A stretch of DNA of 64,000 nucleotides from Lepisosteus oculatus. Taxonomy: Eukaryota > Chordata > Actinopteri > Semionotiformes > Lepisosteidae. Location: contig NC_090718.1 in the NCBI RefSeq assembly GCF_040954835.1, forward strand, positions 16,122,532 through 16,186,531, in the 5' to 3' direction. The notes beneath the pieces were generated by a model that ran no database searches, was not told the origin of the DNA, and saw nothing but the letters and a program-made list of their open reading frames with translations. Positions within the stretch are counted from its first letter, which is position 1; each line of letters opens with the position of its first letter. Below are positions 1-10,662 of this stretch, piece by piece. The position numbers and the translations under genes are program-made.

Positions 1-159
1 AGGGTATTCAAGTACAGGATAAAGAGATGACAGGTGTTCCCAATTGGCTGAGGATACAACTCTCTCTCTGAGAAAGCACACAGAGGTGGACAAAGCAATT
101 AAATGCGTTTACAAGTCATTTCCTCGGTTTCTGGTCTTTCTTTACATATCAGAAAAGTG

Positions 160-860
160 AACCGGTGGCTGTTGGAAAGTGTCTGCTCCGTACGTAATAT
201 ACATGTAAAAGATGTGATTAAATATCTTGGTATTAAGATTTTCAAAAAGGTGATTTTGTGATTTGATGTTCTCTACTTTAGTAAAATAAAAAAAAAACTT
301 TATTCATGGTTGCTATTTGTCAAACACGGGCAGAAGGAGGCCTAAATGCTATAGGGTTTAGAGCATCTAATACCGATACTGACAGTATTATTTACAAAAT
401 TAAGCAAAGTAGGTGATGTATGTTGCCCTAATTTAATCATTCAGGAACTAGGTATTGATGCTTTTAAGAAACTAACAGTAGCCCATCAGAAACTATGGAA
501 GAATTTACATCCTTTATTAGACTACAAGGAAAACAATTTAGTTATACTTGTACCAATAAATACTTCAGATCCCTCTCGCAATCTCACAATATCTTGTCAA
601 ACTATTTTGGAGCACCTCTTTGGGGAAAGTGAGTGGAATCAAACATGACTATTGTCAAACAGATTTTGTATGAATAATAAGGTTAAGGCGTCAGTACAAA
701 ATTGTACATTGAATCGACCCGGTAAAGATACACAGTGTGCATAGATTTAAAAGTAATATAGATGATAATTGTCTATCTCAAAGCAGCCCAGAAACCTTAC
801 GTTTGTTTTTGTTTTGTTCTGTTGTTAAAACACTCTGAACAGATCGGCAAAATGGTGTAA
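160..860 (+). pseudogene. Degenerate LINE ORF2 C-terminal region, L1/Tx1-like
   Basis: Conceptual translation in shifting frames gives pieces typical of the region after reverse transcriptase in L1/Tx1-type LINEs. One is DVIKYLGIKIFKK near 217-255; the other is HRFKSNIDDN near 741-770, followed by a SSPET-like piece near 785-800, where these LINEs carry their C-terminal Cys/His segment. There are many frameshifts and stops and no intact frame, so it is inactive. The 5' part is absent or lies before the window. Clade assignment rests on motif memory and is moderate. Confidence 0.45.
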
Positions 861-1405
861 AGAAGGCTTCTAATTCTGACATTTCCTGTAGACAAATTGA
901 TGTTATTTTACTGCTCAATACTGCTGAACCGAATCTAAAATATAATGTATCATTGGCTTAATCATTATACTCGCTCGTTATTAGATGTAGAAATAGCCTA
1001 AAGATGAGAAATAATCGAAAATTGAATAATTAGACCGTATGTCGTAGTAGCAGATTGTACTTCTCGCCTACTTGATGTGGTCGAGCAACTCCACAATCGC
1101 CATACAATCCGTCCGTTCTCATGCTCTGACTTTCAGGTTGGGCAGTGGACTGGATTCCAGGGCAAACTCGTTCTTGTTTGATTATCCGTGTGAAATCTCG
1201 CCCAATATAACAGGTAAGCTCATGCACTGAAATGATGCGCTTCCAAATTAAAGCGACACGCATTTGAATAATTCAAAATACACACGAGGGAACGTCTCCA
1301 AACCATGTCTAAGTATCACAACATGAAAGCTGTGCGTACCTTATCTTTATTTGACTGTATAATGTACTCCGGTGATCTGTAACGTAGTCTTGCGTGCATC
1401 GTAAA
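861..1405. other. No gene seen; AT-rich then ordinary spacer
   Basis: No coding similarity, RNA gene or clear repeat was recognised. A 77-codon minus-strand frame at 1030-1263 has no recognisable domain and is probably chance. Confidence 0.4.
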
Positions 1406-1717
1406 GGATCCGGACTTCCGGCTACGGAAAACCCGGAGTGGATCGGCCTTCCACCGGATCCGGACTTCCGGCTACGGAAAACCCGGAGTGGATCGGCCTT
1501 CCACCGGATCCGGACTTCCGGCTACGGAAAACCCGGAGTGGATCGGCCTTCCACCGGATCCGGACTGCCGGCTACGGAAAACCCGGAGTGGATCGGCCGT
1601 TCCACTGGATCCGGACTGCCGGCTACGGAAAACCCGGAGTGGATCGGCCTTCCACTGGATCCGGACTGCCGGCTACGGAAAACCCGGAGTGGATTGGCCT
1701 TCTACTGGATCCGGACT
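1406..1717. repeat. 50-bp GC-rich minisatellite, six units plus a partial
   Basis: Units start at 1406, 1456, 1506, 1556, 1607 and 1657, with a partial at 1707. Each begins GGATCCGGAC (BamHI site) and contains CTACGGAAAACCCGGAGTGG. The fourth unit has one extra base, giving 51 bp. Units 1-3 read ACTTCCGG and units 4-6 ACTGCCGG, so two subtypes are arranged in blocks. The 50-bp period is not a multiple of three and stops are rare, so all three forward frames stay open; these frames are not genes. Confidence 0.9.
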
Positions 1718-1829
1718 GTGAGCAGCTTTTGTCCAATCGGCGCTGAGATTTCAGCAGGAGGCGGGAGACAGGCTCTTGTCCAGTCACACAGCTTCAGTCC
1801 CGGGACTTTTCCGAATTCCGGCGGGCGGT

Positions 1830-2350
1830 GACACTTCCGAGAAATGTCCACTGGGTGGCGACAGAGATACACGGAGCTGAGTCTCAAAGCGCTATCGGAA
1901 AGAAATACATTTGTTACGTTTTAATCCCATTGAAAAGGAAGATGAAAATATCGTTTGTATTTTAAAACATTATTATACTAGCGCAACATAATTATTAAGG
2001 GAATGGTGTGAGAGGAGACTGTGTTTGAACAGTTTAAGACGGATGTAAAGACATTTTATTTCAGAATGTCTTTCTGAAATGTGTCTGTTTCTGTGTTGTA
2101 AGAACGTTGAAGCATGGACGGGCCTTATCTGCATTTACCTTGTTGAATCTTTTTTTCCATAAAATGTACATGTATTATTGCATGTACCCTGACAATACGA
2201 CTGCTACGTTACGTTTTCTTGTAGTTTTTGGTCTCATAAAAAATACAAAAGTATGAGTCGATGACGTCAAAATGGTGTCGCCCACAGGGCTTATGGGTAA
2301 TGTAGTCTCTGTAGTTCACTGGGCTTCCCTGCCCATGTGTTTCGCTGATT
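1830..2350 (+). repeat. Segmental-duplication modules D-E-B, copy 1
   Basis: The segment from GAGAAATGTCCACTGGGTGG (about 1838) through the CRE-containing part (about 2262) recurs in the same order at about 10,670-11,300. Shared landmarks are the GAGAAATGTCCACTGGG line, a GTTTGAACA...ACGGATGTAAA line (about 2025 and 10,973), and the stretch around TGACGTCA. The offset between copies is 8.8-8.9 kb. No protein is encoded. Confidence 0.7.
2255..2350 (+). promoter_or_regulatory. Promoter-like module, copy 1: CRE plus ACTACAnnnCCC-type site
   Basis: A perfect CRE palindrome TGACGTCA lies at 2262-2269. About 25 bp further, GGGTAATGTAGT (2295-2306) reads ACTACATTACCC on the other strand, the class of promoter motif linked to ZNF143/Staf. 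There is no TATA box. The same arrangement occurs at 9.29 and 11.2 kb. Promoter function is inferred from motif combination and recurrence. Confidence 0.5.
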
Positions 2351-2489
2351 TCATTGAACATTAGAATGAATTATATTAATACAATTTCAGCGTATTTATC
2401 GTGTCTTGTATTTCTTTGTCTCTCTTATGTGTTCCCTTGTGTGTATGTTTTCTTGTATTTCACTTGTCTGCGGCGCTGGTTAATCGACT

Positions 2490-2960
2490 TGGCACATAAA
2501 GCAAACCCACTGTCCTCGTGTTTCTTAGCTCCCGTCTTGTTTGCAAACTTTTCTCCTGTGTTTATTTTACTTTGTCAATAAAACGTGGTTGCCGGGGAAA
2601 CGGTGCTGCAGAAGTTGTTGCGAGCTGACCTCTAGGAGGTAAACAGTCGGCTTTTGTAATCTAATCAGCGAGCAAAGCAGAAACGTTAGTCTAAAAAGCG
2701 CTGGCTGAGTATTTTGTGGACATTATGCAGAAGAAAAGGAAGAAAAGGTGAGTCGCAGGCTGTCGGTAAATATCAGCGCTGGACACCAGCCTCACACCGC
2801 TGGGCTCACTGCACCATGAGCGAGTCCGTCGGCGCCTCCGCCTGCTGGGGTGTGTTACTGCAGGAGTGAGGAGTCTCCGGTCTGCATGTGGAGGTGAGAG
2901 ACGGCGGCGCAGTGGGTGGCAGCGCTGGGAGCCTGGATTTAGTTCCTGGGGTGCTGTCTG
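2490..2960 (+). promoter_or_regulatory. Exon-1-like block with RFX X-box and splice donor, copy 1
   Basis: This block follows the CRE module. It carries an X-box-like site at 2588-2601 (GTTGCCGGGGAAAC), then a stretch ending in AGAAGAAAAGGAAGAAAAG directly before GTGAGT (about 2750), a good splice donor. A short ATG frame (2724 onward) would code Met-Gln followed by Lys/Arg up to the donor, but related copies at 3240 and 11,840 do not keep the ATG, so a protein start is doubtful. It recurs at 3085-3330 and 11,600-11,960. Confidence 0.45.
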
Positions 2961-3010
2961 TGTGGAGTTTGCATGCTCTGCTTATGTTCTCGTGGCTCCA
3001 GTTTTCTGGG
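2890..3010 (+). repeat. SINE-like fragment (GTGGCAGCGCTGGGAGCC... type)
   Basis: The line beginning GGTGGCAGCGCTGGGAGC and continuing GTGCTGTCTGTGTGGAGTTT is a dispersed SINE-like motif seen in many fish genomes, including an internal GTGTGGAGTTTGCATG box. The same line at 11,985 is the apparent seed of the 12-14 kb minisatellite, and a partial copy lies at 3455-3530. Confidence 0.5.
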
Positions 3011-3079
3011 GTGCAAAATTCTGTTTATTTCACAAGACGGACCCGGGCAGCAGCATGTGTCTGCAGCGCTCATCCTGCC

Positions 3080-3535
3080 TGGATGTTTGCAAACTTTTCT
3101 CCTGTGTTTATTTTACTTTGTTAAATAAAACGTGGTTGCTGGGGAAACGGTGCTGCAGAAGTTGTTGCGATCTGACCTCCGGGAGGGAGACAGCTGGCAA
3201 AGCCGAAACTTTAGTCTAAAAGGCGCTGGCTGGAGTAGTTTGTGGACATTTTGCGGAAGAAAAGGAAGAAGCGGTGAGTCGCAGGCTGTGTGACAGGACT
3301 GTCGGGGAAATGTAAGCGCTGGGCTGAGCGAGTCCGTCGGCGCCTCCTCCTGCAGGAGTGAGGAGTCTCCGGTCTCCGGTCGCGTCCTGATCTGCATGTG
3401 GAGGTGAAAGGCTGAGAGACGGCGCACATGCTCTGCACATGTTCTCATGTGTCTGGTTTCCTGGAGTGCTGTCTGTGTGGAGTTTGCATGCTCTGCTCAT
3501 GTTCTCAAGGGTTTCCTGCCGCTTCTGCAGTCCAG
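3080..3535 (+). repeat. Second local copy of the X-box/exon-1-like block and SINE fragment
   Basis: It repeats the 2530-2960 block about 540 bp later: TTTGCAAACTTTTCTCCTGT, an X-box relative at 3135-3148 (one arm degraded), and a donor-like GAAGCGGTGAGTCGC near 3268. It ends in another SINE-like piece around GTGTGGAGTTTGCATGCTCT. This is a local tandem duplication inside the first segmental-duplication copy. Confidence 0.6.
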
Positions 3536-4640
3536 TGTTGGTGAGTCTGTCGGGTTGATTGTGTTGTGGTGTGAGTGTGCCCTAAAGGGGTTTTAATAGT
3601 ATGGGGTTTGTGTGTTCACTTGTATGCAGACCACTGGAGAGACCGGTTGTTTTTTGCCAGGCAGACTAATGGCTGCATATTCAATTCCAGCTACTGATGT
3701 TGCCAAACCAGCAAGTGGGACAGTGTTTGAAAACCCTTTCAATGAAAGGTTTGTAGAACAGTGTTGCTATTGTTCTGTTTAATTCGAGGTCACCAAGCTT
3801 ATAAATGGTCTCACAACGTTTGTCTCTTTTCAGGTTTCTCCGACCTGGAGAGTGAACAAAGAAGTGATAAGGGCCCATAACACCTAAGCTCGGCACTCTC
3901 ACACTCTTCAGCCACACGAGCTTCCTCCTGGTAAAATACTGGGCAAGCCCCTTTCTGACAGGGACAGTGGAAAACCCCCTGAGGGAGATGGGCTGAGGGG
4001 AGGAATAAAACCATCTGAGCCGGAACGGAGCGCGCTCCCGATTCCCACCAGACCCGGGAGACGACACAGGCAGCACAAGGGAAGCTACTGAGCGCGAGTT
4101 CGCGGAGGCAAGGACCGATTGACGACCACGGGAGACAGTGGCATCGGAACAGAGGTACTGTACAGAGACTTTTAATACCTGAAGGCAAGGAGCGAGAAAC
4201 CGGCCCGGCTAGCCGCTCCAAACTGAGGGGAATGGAATACAGTTCACGGGAGGATTTCTAGTGGAACCTGAACGGAGTCTGGGGAAATGGGACCGGCCTC
4301 TCGTTCACTGGGGCCATCAAAGACTTTACAGGTACGAAGAAGAATCGTTCGAGTGGCCACTCTTCGGTACTTGACAGAAAAGACTGCCGTCCCTCTGGAT
4401 TCATTATGACCCTTGGAAGGACCTTTTGTTGCTGCTGTTTTCGTTGTGTCTTTGGCTGATGGTGAATGTGGATAGAAAATAAAAAGGTCACTTATACGAT
4501 ACACATGCTTGTCGCTGGTCTGTGTGGGCATTGGTGGATCTGGGAGATCAACAGAACCTGTGGTAATGGAGAGGGGCCCTAGCACCCTGTTTGCATTGCA
4601 TGTCATATATGAGGCAGGAAATAATTGTTGTTTGAGGGGT
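3536..4640. other. No gene supported
   Basis: Several overlapping minus-strand frames of 90-136 codons (3681-4606) contain no recognised domain and overlap one another in different frames. No RNA gene, LTR or tandem repeat was recognised. Confidence 0.35.
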
Positions 4641-4644
4641 CACC

Positions 4645-4920
4645 TCACTGTGACACGAACGTGTTGGGAAGACGCGCCAGTTCTGACGTTAGTGCGACGG
4701 GTCTGTAGGCATTAAGGCAGGTTCTTGTGTCCTTTTTTGGAACAGGAACAATAACAGAAGATTTGAAGCAGTCTGGCACTGTGCACTGGGACAATGATTG
4801 CTTAAAAACGTCTGTAAAGATTGGAGCGAGTTGGCCAGCACAGGGCTGTAGTGTGGCTGGAGATACACAGTCAGGTCCTGCTGCCTTTTTACAGTTTTGC
4901 TTTTTGAATAGCCTTAACAC
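4645..4920 (-). pseudogene. LINE reverse-transcriptase N-terminal fragment, L2/CR1-like
   Basis: A 91-codon frame covers the start of a non-LTR reverse transcriptase. It has the AAGPDCVSPATLQ box, then SSVIVPVPKKDT and NAYRPVALTS, the conserved first RT blocks of CR1/L2-type LINEs. The endonuclease and the catalytic RT blocks are missing, so this is an internal scrap. The last residues (ELARLPNTFVSQ) depart from the family pattern, so the break lies near 4680. Clade is inferred; RT identity is secure. Confidence 0.75.
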
Positions 4921-4984
4921 ATCCTGTTCTTTGCTTCACAGGGCATTCTCAAGACTTGTTAACGGCGTCAAGTCTTCGTGAGAG

Positions 4985-5530
4985 ATTGAGTGTGAGTGGG
5001 TGTGGCACTCCAGTTGAGTGGGGGACAATAGCTCATCCCCAGGATGTGAATTATTTGGACGAGTTGCGAGACTGCCATGGACAAGGTCGTTGGAGATCCT
5101 TTGTGTTTCAGGCCTGCTGTAAAATGTGTTATCTGGTAGAGATGTATCTGAGGGGATTTTCTTTTGTAATTGGTAACAGTTTGGAGACCTTTCCAGACAG
5201 ATAAACAGTCTTTGTTAGCAAACAGTTGTTCCAGCTGTGGACAGGAGGGGAAACAAAAGGTAGAGAACACTATTTTTAGAGAAATGGTCCTAAAGGAACA
5301 AAGCATAGTGTAGGATGCCACTAGCTTAAGTCTTAACAGCACTGCATGAGAGGAGACTCCAGTGTCTATTTGGGATCCTCAGAAAGGTCAAAAGGTTGCA
5401 AACAGATAGGAGACTGGTTACATGCCTGAAGCTTAGCTAGAGGAACATAACAGTGCTGGAATTCTGAGAGGGGAGGTTATCAGAGCCTAATGTTATTGCG
5501 AAAAATGGCAACTAGGTATAGACGGTCTGC
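4985..5530. other. No gene supported
   Basis: Ordinary spacer. Short frames on both strands carry no recognised motif. Confidence 0.35.
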
Positions 5531-5534
5531 TGAA

Positions 5535-6112
5535 TAATAATAATAATAATTGCTTACACTTATATAGCGCTTTTCTGGACACTCCACTCAAAGCACTTTA
5601 CAGGTAATGGGGACTCCCCTCCACTACCACCAATGTGCAGCATCCACCTGGATGATGCGACGGCAGCCATAGTGCGCCAGAACGCTCACCACACATCAGC
5701 TATCAGTGGGGAGGAGAGCAGAGTAATGTAGCCAATTCATAGAAGGGGATTATTTTGAGGCCATGATTGGTAAGGGCCAATTGGAAATTTGGCCAGGATG
5801 CCGGGGTTACACCCCTACTCTTTTCGAGAAGCACCCTGGGATTTTTAATGACCACAGAGAGTCAGGACCTCGCTGTTACATCTCATCCGAAGGACGGCGC
5901 CTGTTTACAGTATAGTGTCCCCATCACTATACTGGGGCATTAGGACCCACATGGACCACAGGGTGAGCACCCCCTGCTGGCCCCACTAACACCTCTTCCA
6001 GCAGCAACCTTAGTTTTTCCCAGGAGGTCTCCCATCCAGGTACTGACCAGGCTCACACCTGCTTAGCTTCAGTGGGTTGCCAGTTGTGAGTTGCAGGGTG
6101 ATATGGCTGCTG
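5535..6112 (-). mobile_element. 5S-rRNA-derived SINE (SINE3-like), about 580 bp
   Basis: Read on the minus strand, the head near 6010-6105 matches 5S rRNA in its internal promoter region: the complements of GGTCTCCCATCCAGGTACTG and CACACCTGCTTAGCTTCAGT line up with the 5S box A to box C segment. The body follows, and the tail ends near the ATAATAATAATAAT run at 5535-5550, preceded by the TATATAGCGCTTTTCTGGAC motif. The length fits SINE3/AmnSINE-type elements. A CTGCTGA sequence flanks both ends and could be a short target duplication, but this is weak. Confidence 0.85.
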
Positions 6113-7034
6113 ACTGTCTGTCCTGTGAATTGTTAAGGGTTTCATGTATTTGTGTGTCCAAGTAGTCCGGACTGCTGTGCTATGTGTTGTTTGTCTTTTG
6201 AATTTTCTGTTTTGCACCTATTGTATCCATAGTGGTATGGGCCAAATCCAATTTAAAGGGTGTTGTGAGCACTGGGGTTTGTTGGGAGTGGTGAGTTAGG
6301 AGTCTGGAAATGAGAGCAAGGTGCGAGTGGATATGATAAAAAGATTGTTCCTTTATTTTGTTTCTGATACCTGGTGAAGAGACGCAGTGAGTGTTTGTGT
6401 GGCCAGCTGCGTCAACTTCAATAAAACTGGCCTTTTGGTTTGTTTGAGTGCTGACTTGCTATGGTGTATTTTTTCTCTCTGTGAACAACAGGTCCTACGG
6501 CCAACACTACCCACACAGGAGGTGTGTGCGTGACAGCTCCTCAGCTGAAGCAGGAGTCCAAGTGTGCACAGATTTCTTGTTGGGGTTTGTTGTTTGAAGT
6601 TTCTGTTTGTATGTAGGAAGCAATTGTGCCATCGCGTGGTCCGAGTTATAGCACGGGACGAGAGCTCCCGAAGAGCGCCTGCCTCCTGCCCGATTCGACG
6701 TCTAAAATCATCACAGAACGAGAGGAGCCAACAGGAATGCAAGTCTCTTCTGGTGAGGAGCCTCCGACACAGCCCCCAGTACTGGGTGTGCAGAAAGAAT
6801 CCTGTTCTACAGTTGTGGTGCGAAATGGCCTCCAGTCCTTGTCAAATGCTGGGTTTCTCTGGACTGCAGTCCCCTCCGCATTTGGATGATTGTGATTGGT
6901 GTTGCTGTAGGTGTGCTGTCCTGAGACTGACTGGTGTCAACACCAGCTGTACTCTGGGATCAGCAGGGCCTAGTGGTGGTATGAATTGTGGCCTCTGTTT
7001 CTCAGGTGTAACAAGTGTTTGATTACTCTGTGCT
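6113..7034. other. No gene supported; piece shared with 14.2 kb
   Basis: The line TTTCTCTGGACTGCAGTCCC at 6853-6872 recurs at about 14,210. Frames of 129 and 152 codons (6353-6742 minus, 6564-7022 plus) overlap in antisense and have no recognised domain. Confidence 0.35.
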
Positions 7035-7039
7035 GTATG

Positions 7040-7368
7040 TGTCACGGACGTCCAAAGGGACTAACCGTAGGGAGCAGGAGAGCGGAAAAAGACCCATATG
7101 CGTAGCGGCGAGACGGGAAAAGGCCCGGGCTCATTAGTGCAAAGAGTTCAGGAATGCCGTATAGAAACCTATGCCCTCAGGGAGCGGACGTGGGGCGCCC
7201 TGGTGCTAGGCGGGTCTCAGGACATCCGAACAACAATGCTGAGCGAGGACAGAGTGCAAGACCCGGAAATATATAGCCCAAGGGAAAGAGAGGGACAGGA
7301 AGGACAGCAGACCGGAAACTAGGGACAGGACAGAGAAGGAGCGCCCTCTGGCTGCAGAGGGTGTGACA
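7040..7368 (-). mobile_element. Solo LTR with 5-bp target duplication
   Basis: The element starts TGTCACGG and ends GTGTGACA, giving 6-bp terminal inverted repeats TGTCAC/GTGACA of the TG...CA type. It is flanked by GTATG at 7035-7039 and 7369-7373, the 5-bp duplication expected of LTR retrotransposon insertion. On the minus strand it has a TATA box (GGGCTATATATTTCC) and CAGCATTG, both shared with the plus-strand LTRs at 51.6 and 52.3 kb. No internal region is present, so it is a solo LTR left by recombination. Orientation follows the TATA box. Confidence 0.88.
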
Positions 7369-7471
7369 GTATGTTTATCAATAGTGGGTACTGGCCTAAT
7401 TCAGCCCTGCACTCGCTGTTAGCTGTTTTTCTCTGCGCAAGGCGGATGTTTCTACAGATTGATTAGAGTTT

Positions 7472-8170
7472 CTACAGAGTGTACTCCTGGTCTGTGAGGG
7501 GACCCCACACTTCACTGCCGTATAGGGCAATGGGTTGGATTACACTTTCAGATATTTGGAGCGAAATTCTTGTTGGTGGGTTGACATTGAAGAGCCTCCT
7601 TCTTATTGCGTAGAAAGCCCTGAGTGCCTTCTCCCTCAGTGCCTTTAGTGCCAGGTCAAAACTCCCAGAAGAGCTGATGGTGAGACCGAGATATGTGTAG
7701 CTGGATGTGTGCTCCAATGTGTTGTTGTTCAGTGTGAATTTGTACCTGTTTCCCTGAGGTCTGGCTTTCTCCTGGAAAACCATAACTCTGGTCTTGTCCA
7801 GATTGACTGGCAGTGCCCAGGTGTGACAGTCCTGCTCCAGCAATGCCAGGCTCTGCTGTTCTGGGTCCAGATGGGCTGGCAGTGCCCAGGTGTGAATGTG
7901 ATGGGATGTGTGGCGGTTTGGTAGGAAGCCAGTCTGACTCTAATGCAGGACATTGTGCTCAGTAAGGAGGGCCGGTTATCAGATATTCAAGTTACGACAG
8001 AGTTCCTTCCCCAGGTTACTGTTCACACTGAAGCTCCGGTACCTGTTGGGGTCGAGTCTGTCTCCATTCTTACAGACGGGCGTGATCAGTCCTTGATTCC
8101 AGGCCTCAGGGAAACAGCCGGCCGTCAGGACGAGGTTGGGGAGTTTGAGCAGGCTTTGCTGCAGGTCTGA
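7472..8170 (-). pseudogene. LINE RT and post-RT fragment, copy 1
   Basis: On the minus strand, 8050-8110 encodes GLITPVCKNGDRLDP (an early RT block) and 7472-7843 encodes LDKTRVMVFQEKARP followed by SSYTYLGLTISSSG and YGSEVWGPLTD, the region after the RT active site. The middle, including the catalytic FADD-type block, is missing, and the frame is broken. A 69-bp local repeat lies inside at 7811-7895. The same LINE, with the same internal repeat further expanded, lies at 16.1-17.0 kb on the same strand, consistent with segmental duplication. The clade is not resolved. Confidence 0.8.
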
Positions 8171-8569
8171 GCTGCAGTTGGATCAAGCGTTGTTGACTGT
8201 GTCTTGGCTACAGGCCTTTTGTGGTCTGAGAGTTGTTTGTTTGTGTATGTGCTTATCTTCTTTAGGGTGTGCATGTAGTGTCTAACCATCTCACAGTATC
8301 TGAGGCGCAGTTCAGAGTGGTGTGGTGTTGTTTTAGTTCTGGTAGTTCTCTTCAGTTGTTTCTGCACTCTGTATCAAACCATTTGATATTGTTTCTGAGT
8401 GTGTTTCATATGAATGTAGTCATTTTGATTTTAAGGCTAGTTTCTCAAAAACATGGTTTATAAATTTATGCCCGATTTGTTGGTTTGATTCAGAGCGTTT
8501 TGAAATGTAAGGGATCAAGTAATGGGTTTATTTGCTGCTGAAAAGAGAAGAAAGAAAAAAAAAAGAAAT

Positions 8570-9110
8570 GAGACAATTAGCTTGTAATGAGTTTATAACA
8601 ACAGTAATTAGATTCCTGCAAGCACTCTTTTCATTGTCCAACAACTGAAAGCTTTTAGGTATAAAGGAAGGGTCCTCTAATATTTGATGTGTGAGATTGT
8701 CGTTCTATTGGAGATGTTAGTGAGTCTGAGGATTCGTGTTAATATGACAATACTGCTACTACTATTAATAATACAGCATGGCAAGACTTCTTTCAGTCAT
8801 TTCCCACCCCTCCACCTCAGTGAATCACACATGTTAAACTTCCATCTCGGGTTCCAGATCAGACATGAGCAATCCTATATTACAAATACTTAGCACCAGG
8901 CAATTTAACCAGACAATAATTTAAGCAATTATTCATTCAAGAGAAGCAGCAGGACGAGTAAAGTGCCCCTCTGATGGCCGGTCAGTGGAATTAAACTGGA
9001 AAATTTCTTAGAAATGATTTATTCTTACAATGATGTGCCAATGGCGCCGCTTGGTGGTCATTCAGCAAAATTTCACCGAAAGTTTTTTTTAATTAAAATA
9101 CCGTTAGTAA
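8570..9110 (+). repeat. Segmental-duplication module A, copy 1
   Basis: The lines GACAATTAGCTTGTAATGAG and GAAAGCTTTTAGGTATAAAG, and the line near 9040 containing CAATGGCGCC, recur in order at 17,220-17,700 with scattered substitutions and small indels. No protein is encoded. Confidence 0.75.
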
Positions 9111-9269
9111 TGTTCGTATTAATTAGTTATTTTAATTTTAAAAATATTTAAGCATTTTCAACAGCAAAGAATACATTTGCCTTGCAAACAAGAGTAATGA
9201 ATGAATGTATTGTACATGGATACAAAATACAAAATAAATACAATAAACCAAAAATTAAAATGACGTTCA

Positions 9270-9600
9270 AAAGGCGCGAGTCGATGACGTCAGAAGGAAG
9301 TCGCCCACGGGGCGTATGGGTAATGTAGTTTCTGTAGTTCTCTGGCCCGCACTGCCCACGTGTTTCGGTGATTTGATTGAACATCAGAATTAATTATATT
9401 GTACCATTTCAGCGTGTTTGTCGTGTCATGGATTTCTATGACTGTCTTATGGGTTCTCTTGTGTGTCATGTTTATTTTAGTGGGTGGCAGTGCTGGGGCC
9501 CTGAACTGTAATCATTCGTGTTTAGTATTTGTTACTGTGACCCTCCTGGGAGGAGGGGACCTTTGTAAGATTCCTGTCCTGGCAAGCAGCAGGTGAGAGT
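9270..9600 (+). promoter_or_regulatory. Promoter-like module, copy 2: CRE plus ACTACAnnnCCC-type site
   Basis: A perfect TGACGTCA lies at 9285-9292 and the ATGGGTAATGTAGT site at 9316-9329, followed by CCCACGTGTTTC containing the E-box CACGTG. The layout matches 2262-2350 and 11,200-11,290. A shortened SINE-like piece (GTGGGTGGCAGTGCTGGG) follows near 9480, without the X-box block seen in the other copies. Confidence 0.5.
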
Positions 9601-10069
9601 TTGCTGTCCGACTCAATTACACCTCCGCTACCTCATTTCACCTCTTTCACCAGCCTGTAAAGGGGGTTGTGATAGTATGGGGTCTTTCTCTTTAACAACC
9701 TCAAACCGCAGGAAAGAAATGCTTCATTTATAAGATTGAAATATAACCAGAAAGTATAAAAATAGCTATTTGTGTGTATCATGTCAGAAATATTTGTTTT
9801 TATTTTAAAAGAATTTAGAAGAGAAATATGATTAATAAGGCAGCAGAATCCATTTAAACTGTCATTTTCCTGTTTAGGTTGGAAAGTTTAATTTGATCAA
9901 GTCCACTTGAGTGCCTAAGCAACTGTTTGGGTAGTTTGGCTGGTGTGGTGGTGCTCTCCAAATACCTGATCCAAACGGACAGAGAGACAAAGTGAGAAAG
10001 AAAAGGTGTAAATAACAGACATATCATATGCAGAATACAGTAATGTGCTGTTCAGCACAGTGACCTAGA
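9601..10069. other. No gene seen
   Basis: AT-rich spacer with no recognised coding, RNA or mobile sequence. Confidence 0.35.
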
Positions 10070-10179
10070 GTGAAGATGGAAATCAGTCATTCTAGTGCTC
10101 TCAATGGTTTTCCATTACAAACGGACCAGGGCTTCCTGAGACACAGGCAGTTGGAGTTATATAGAGTTAGAGGTTGTTT

Positions 10180-10440
10180 TCACGGCACCAGCCGACTAAA
10201 GCAGAGACCTCCTTCCACTCCAGAATTTTTTTTTTATTTGGGTGGGATCATCTGGAGTCTTGATTCCTTTCACGGAGTCAGCAGTAGATACACAGCTGTT
10301 AGCATAGGAGGAGTACAGAAGAGGTGACAGCAGTGCTGGGGACCCTCTGGCACAACCAGAGGTGTGAAATTGAAATTGTTTGGAAGGAATGGGAAGCTAA
10401 AGGCAGAGTCACAATCTCTGATTCATGTAATCAAAACAGT
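10180..10440 (+). repeat. Duplicated module C, copy 1
   Basis: The line GATTCCTTTCACGGAGTCAG through TGGAAGGAATGGGAAGCTAA recurs at 14,015-14,350. The downstream copy has about 110 bp of extra sequence between the GGCACAACCAGAGGTGTGAA line and the GGAAGGAATGGGAAGCTAAA line. No protein is recognised. Confidence 0.7.
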
Positions 10441-10662
10441 ACGTTCTTTCCTCGGGCAGCTTCGTTAGAACATTTTAAATAGATGTAAAAGTGTATTTAC
10501 AGACTATATCAGCCCTTATCTTTATTAACCTGGTTTAATCTTTTTTTCAGAAGTGTAAATATATTATACTATGTACCCCTGATGGTATTATTGATGTGCT
10601 ATAAATATACTCTTGTTTGTATTGTATCTCTTTTTATTGCTACAATAAAAAGTTAAAAAGAA

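Noticed and set aside
1394..1831. Overlapping plus-strand frames of 145, 102 and 77 codons
   Set aside because: They are the three readings of one 50-bp minisatellite; frame openness follows from the repeat, not from coding selection.
3681..4606. A host gene in the overlapping minus-strand frames
   Set aside because: No recognisable domain, several overlapping frames of similar size, and no clear splice or start pattern.
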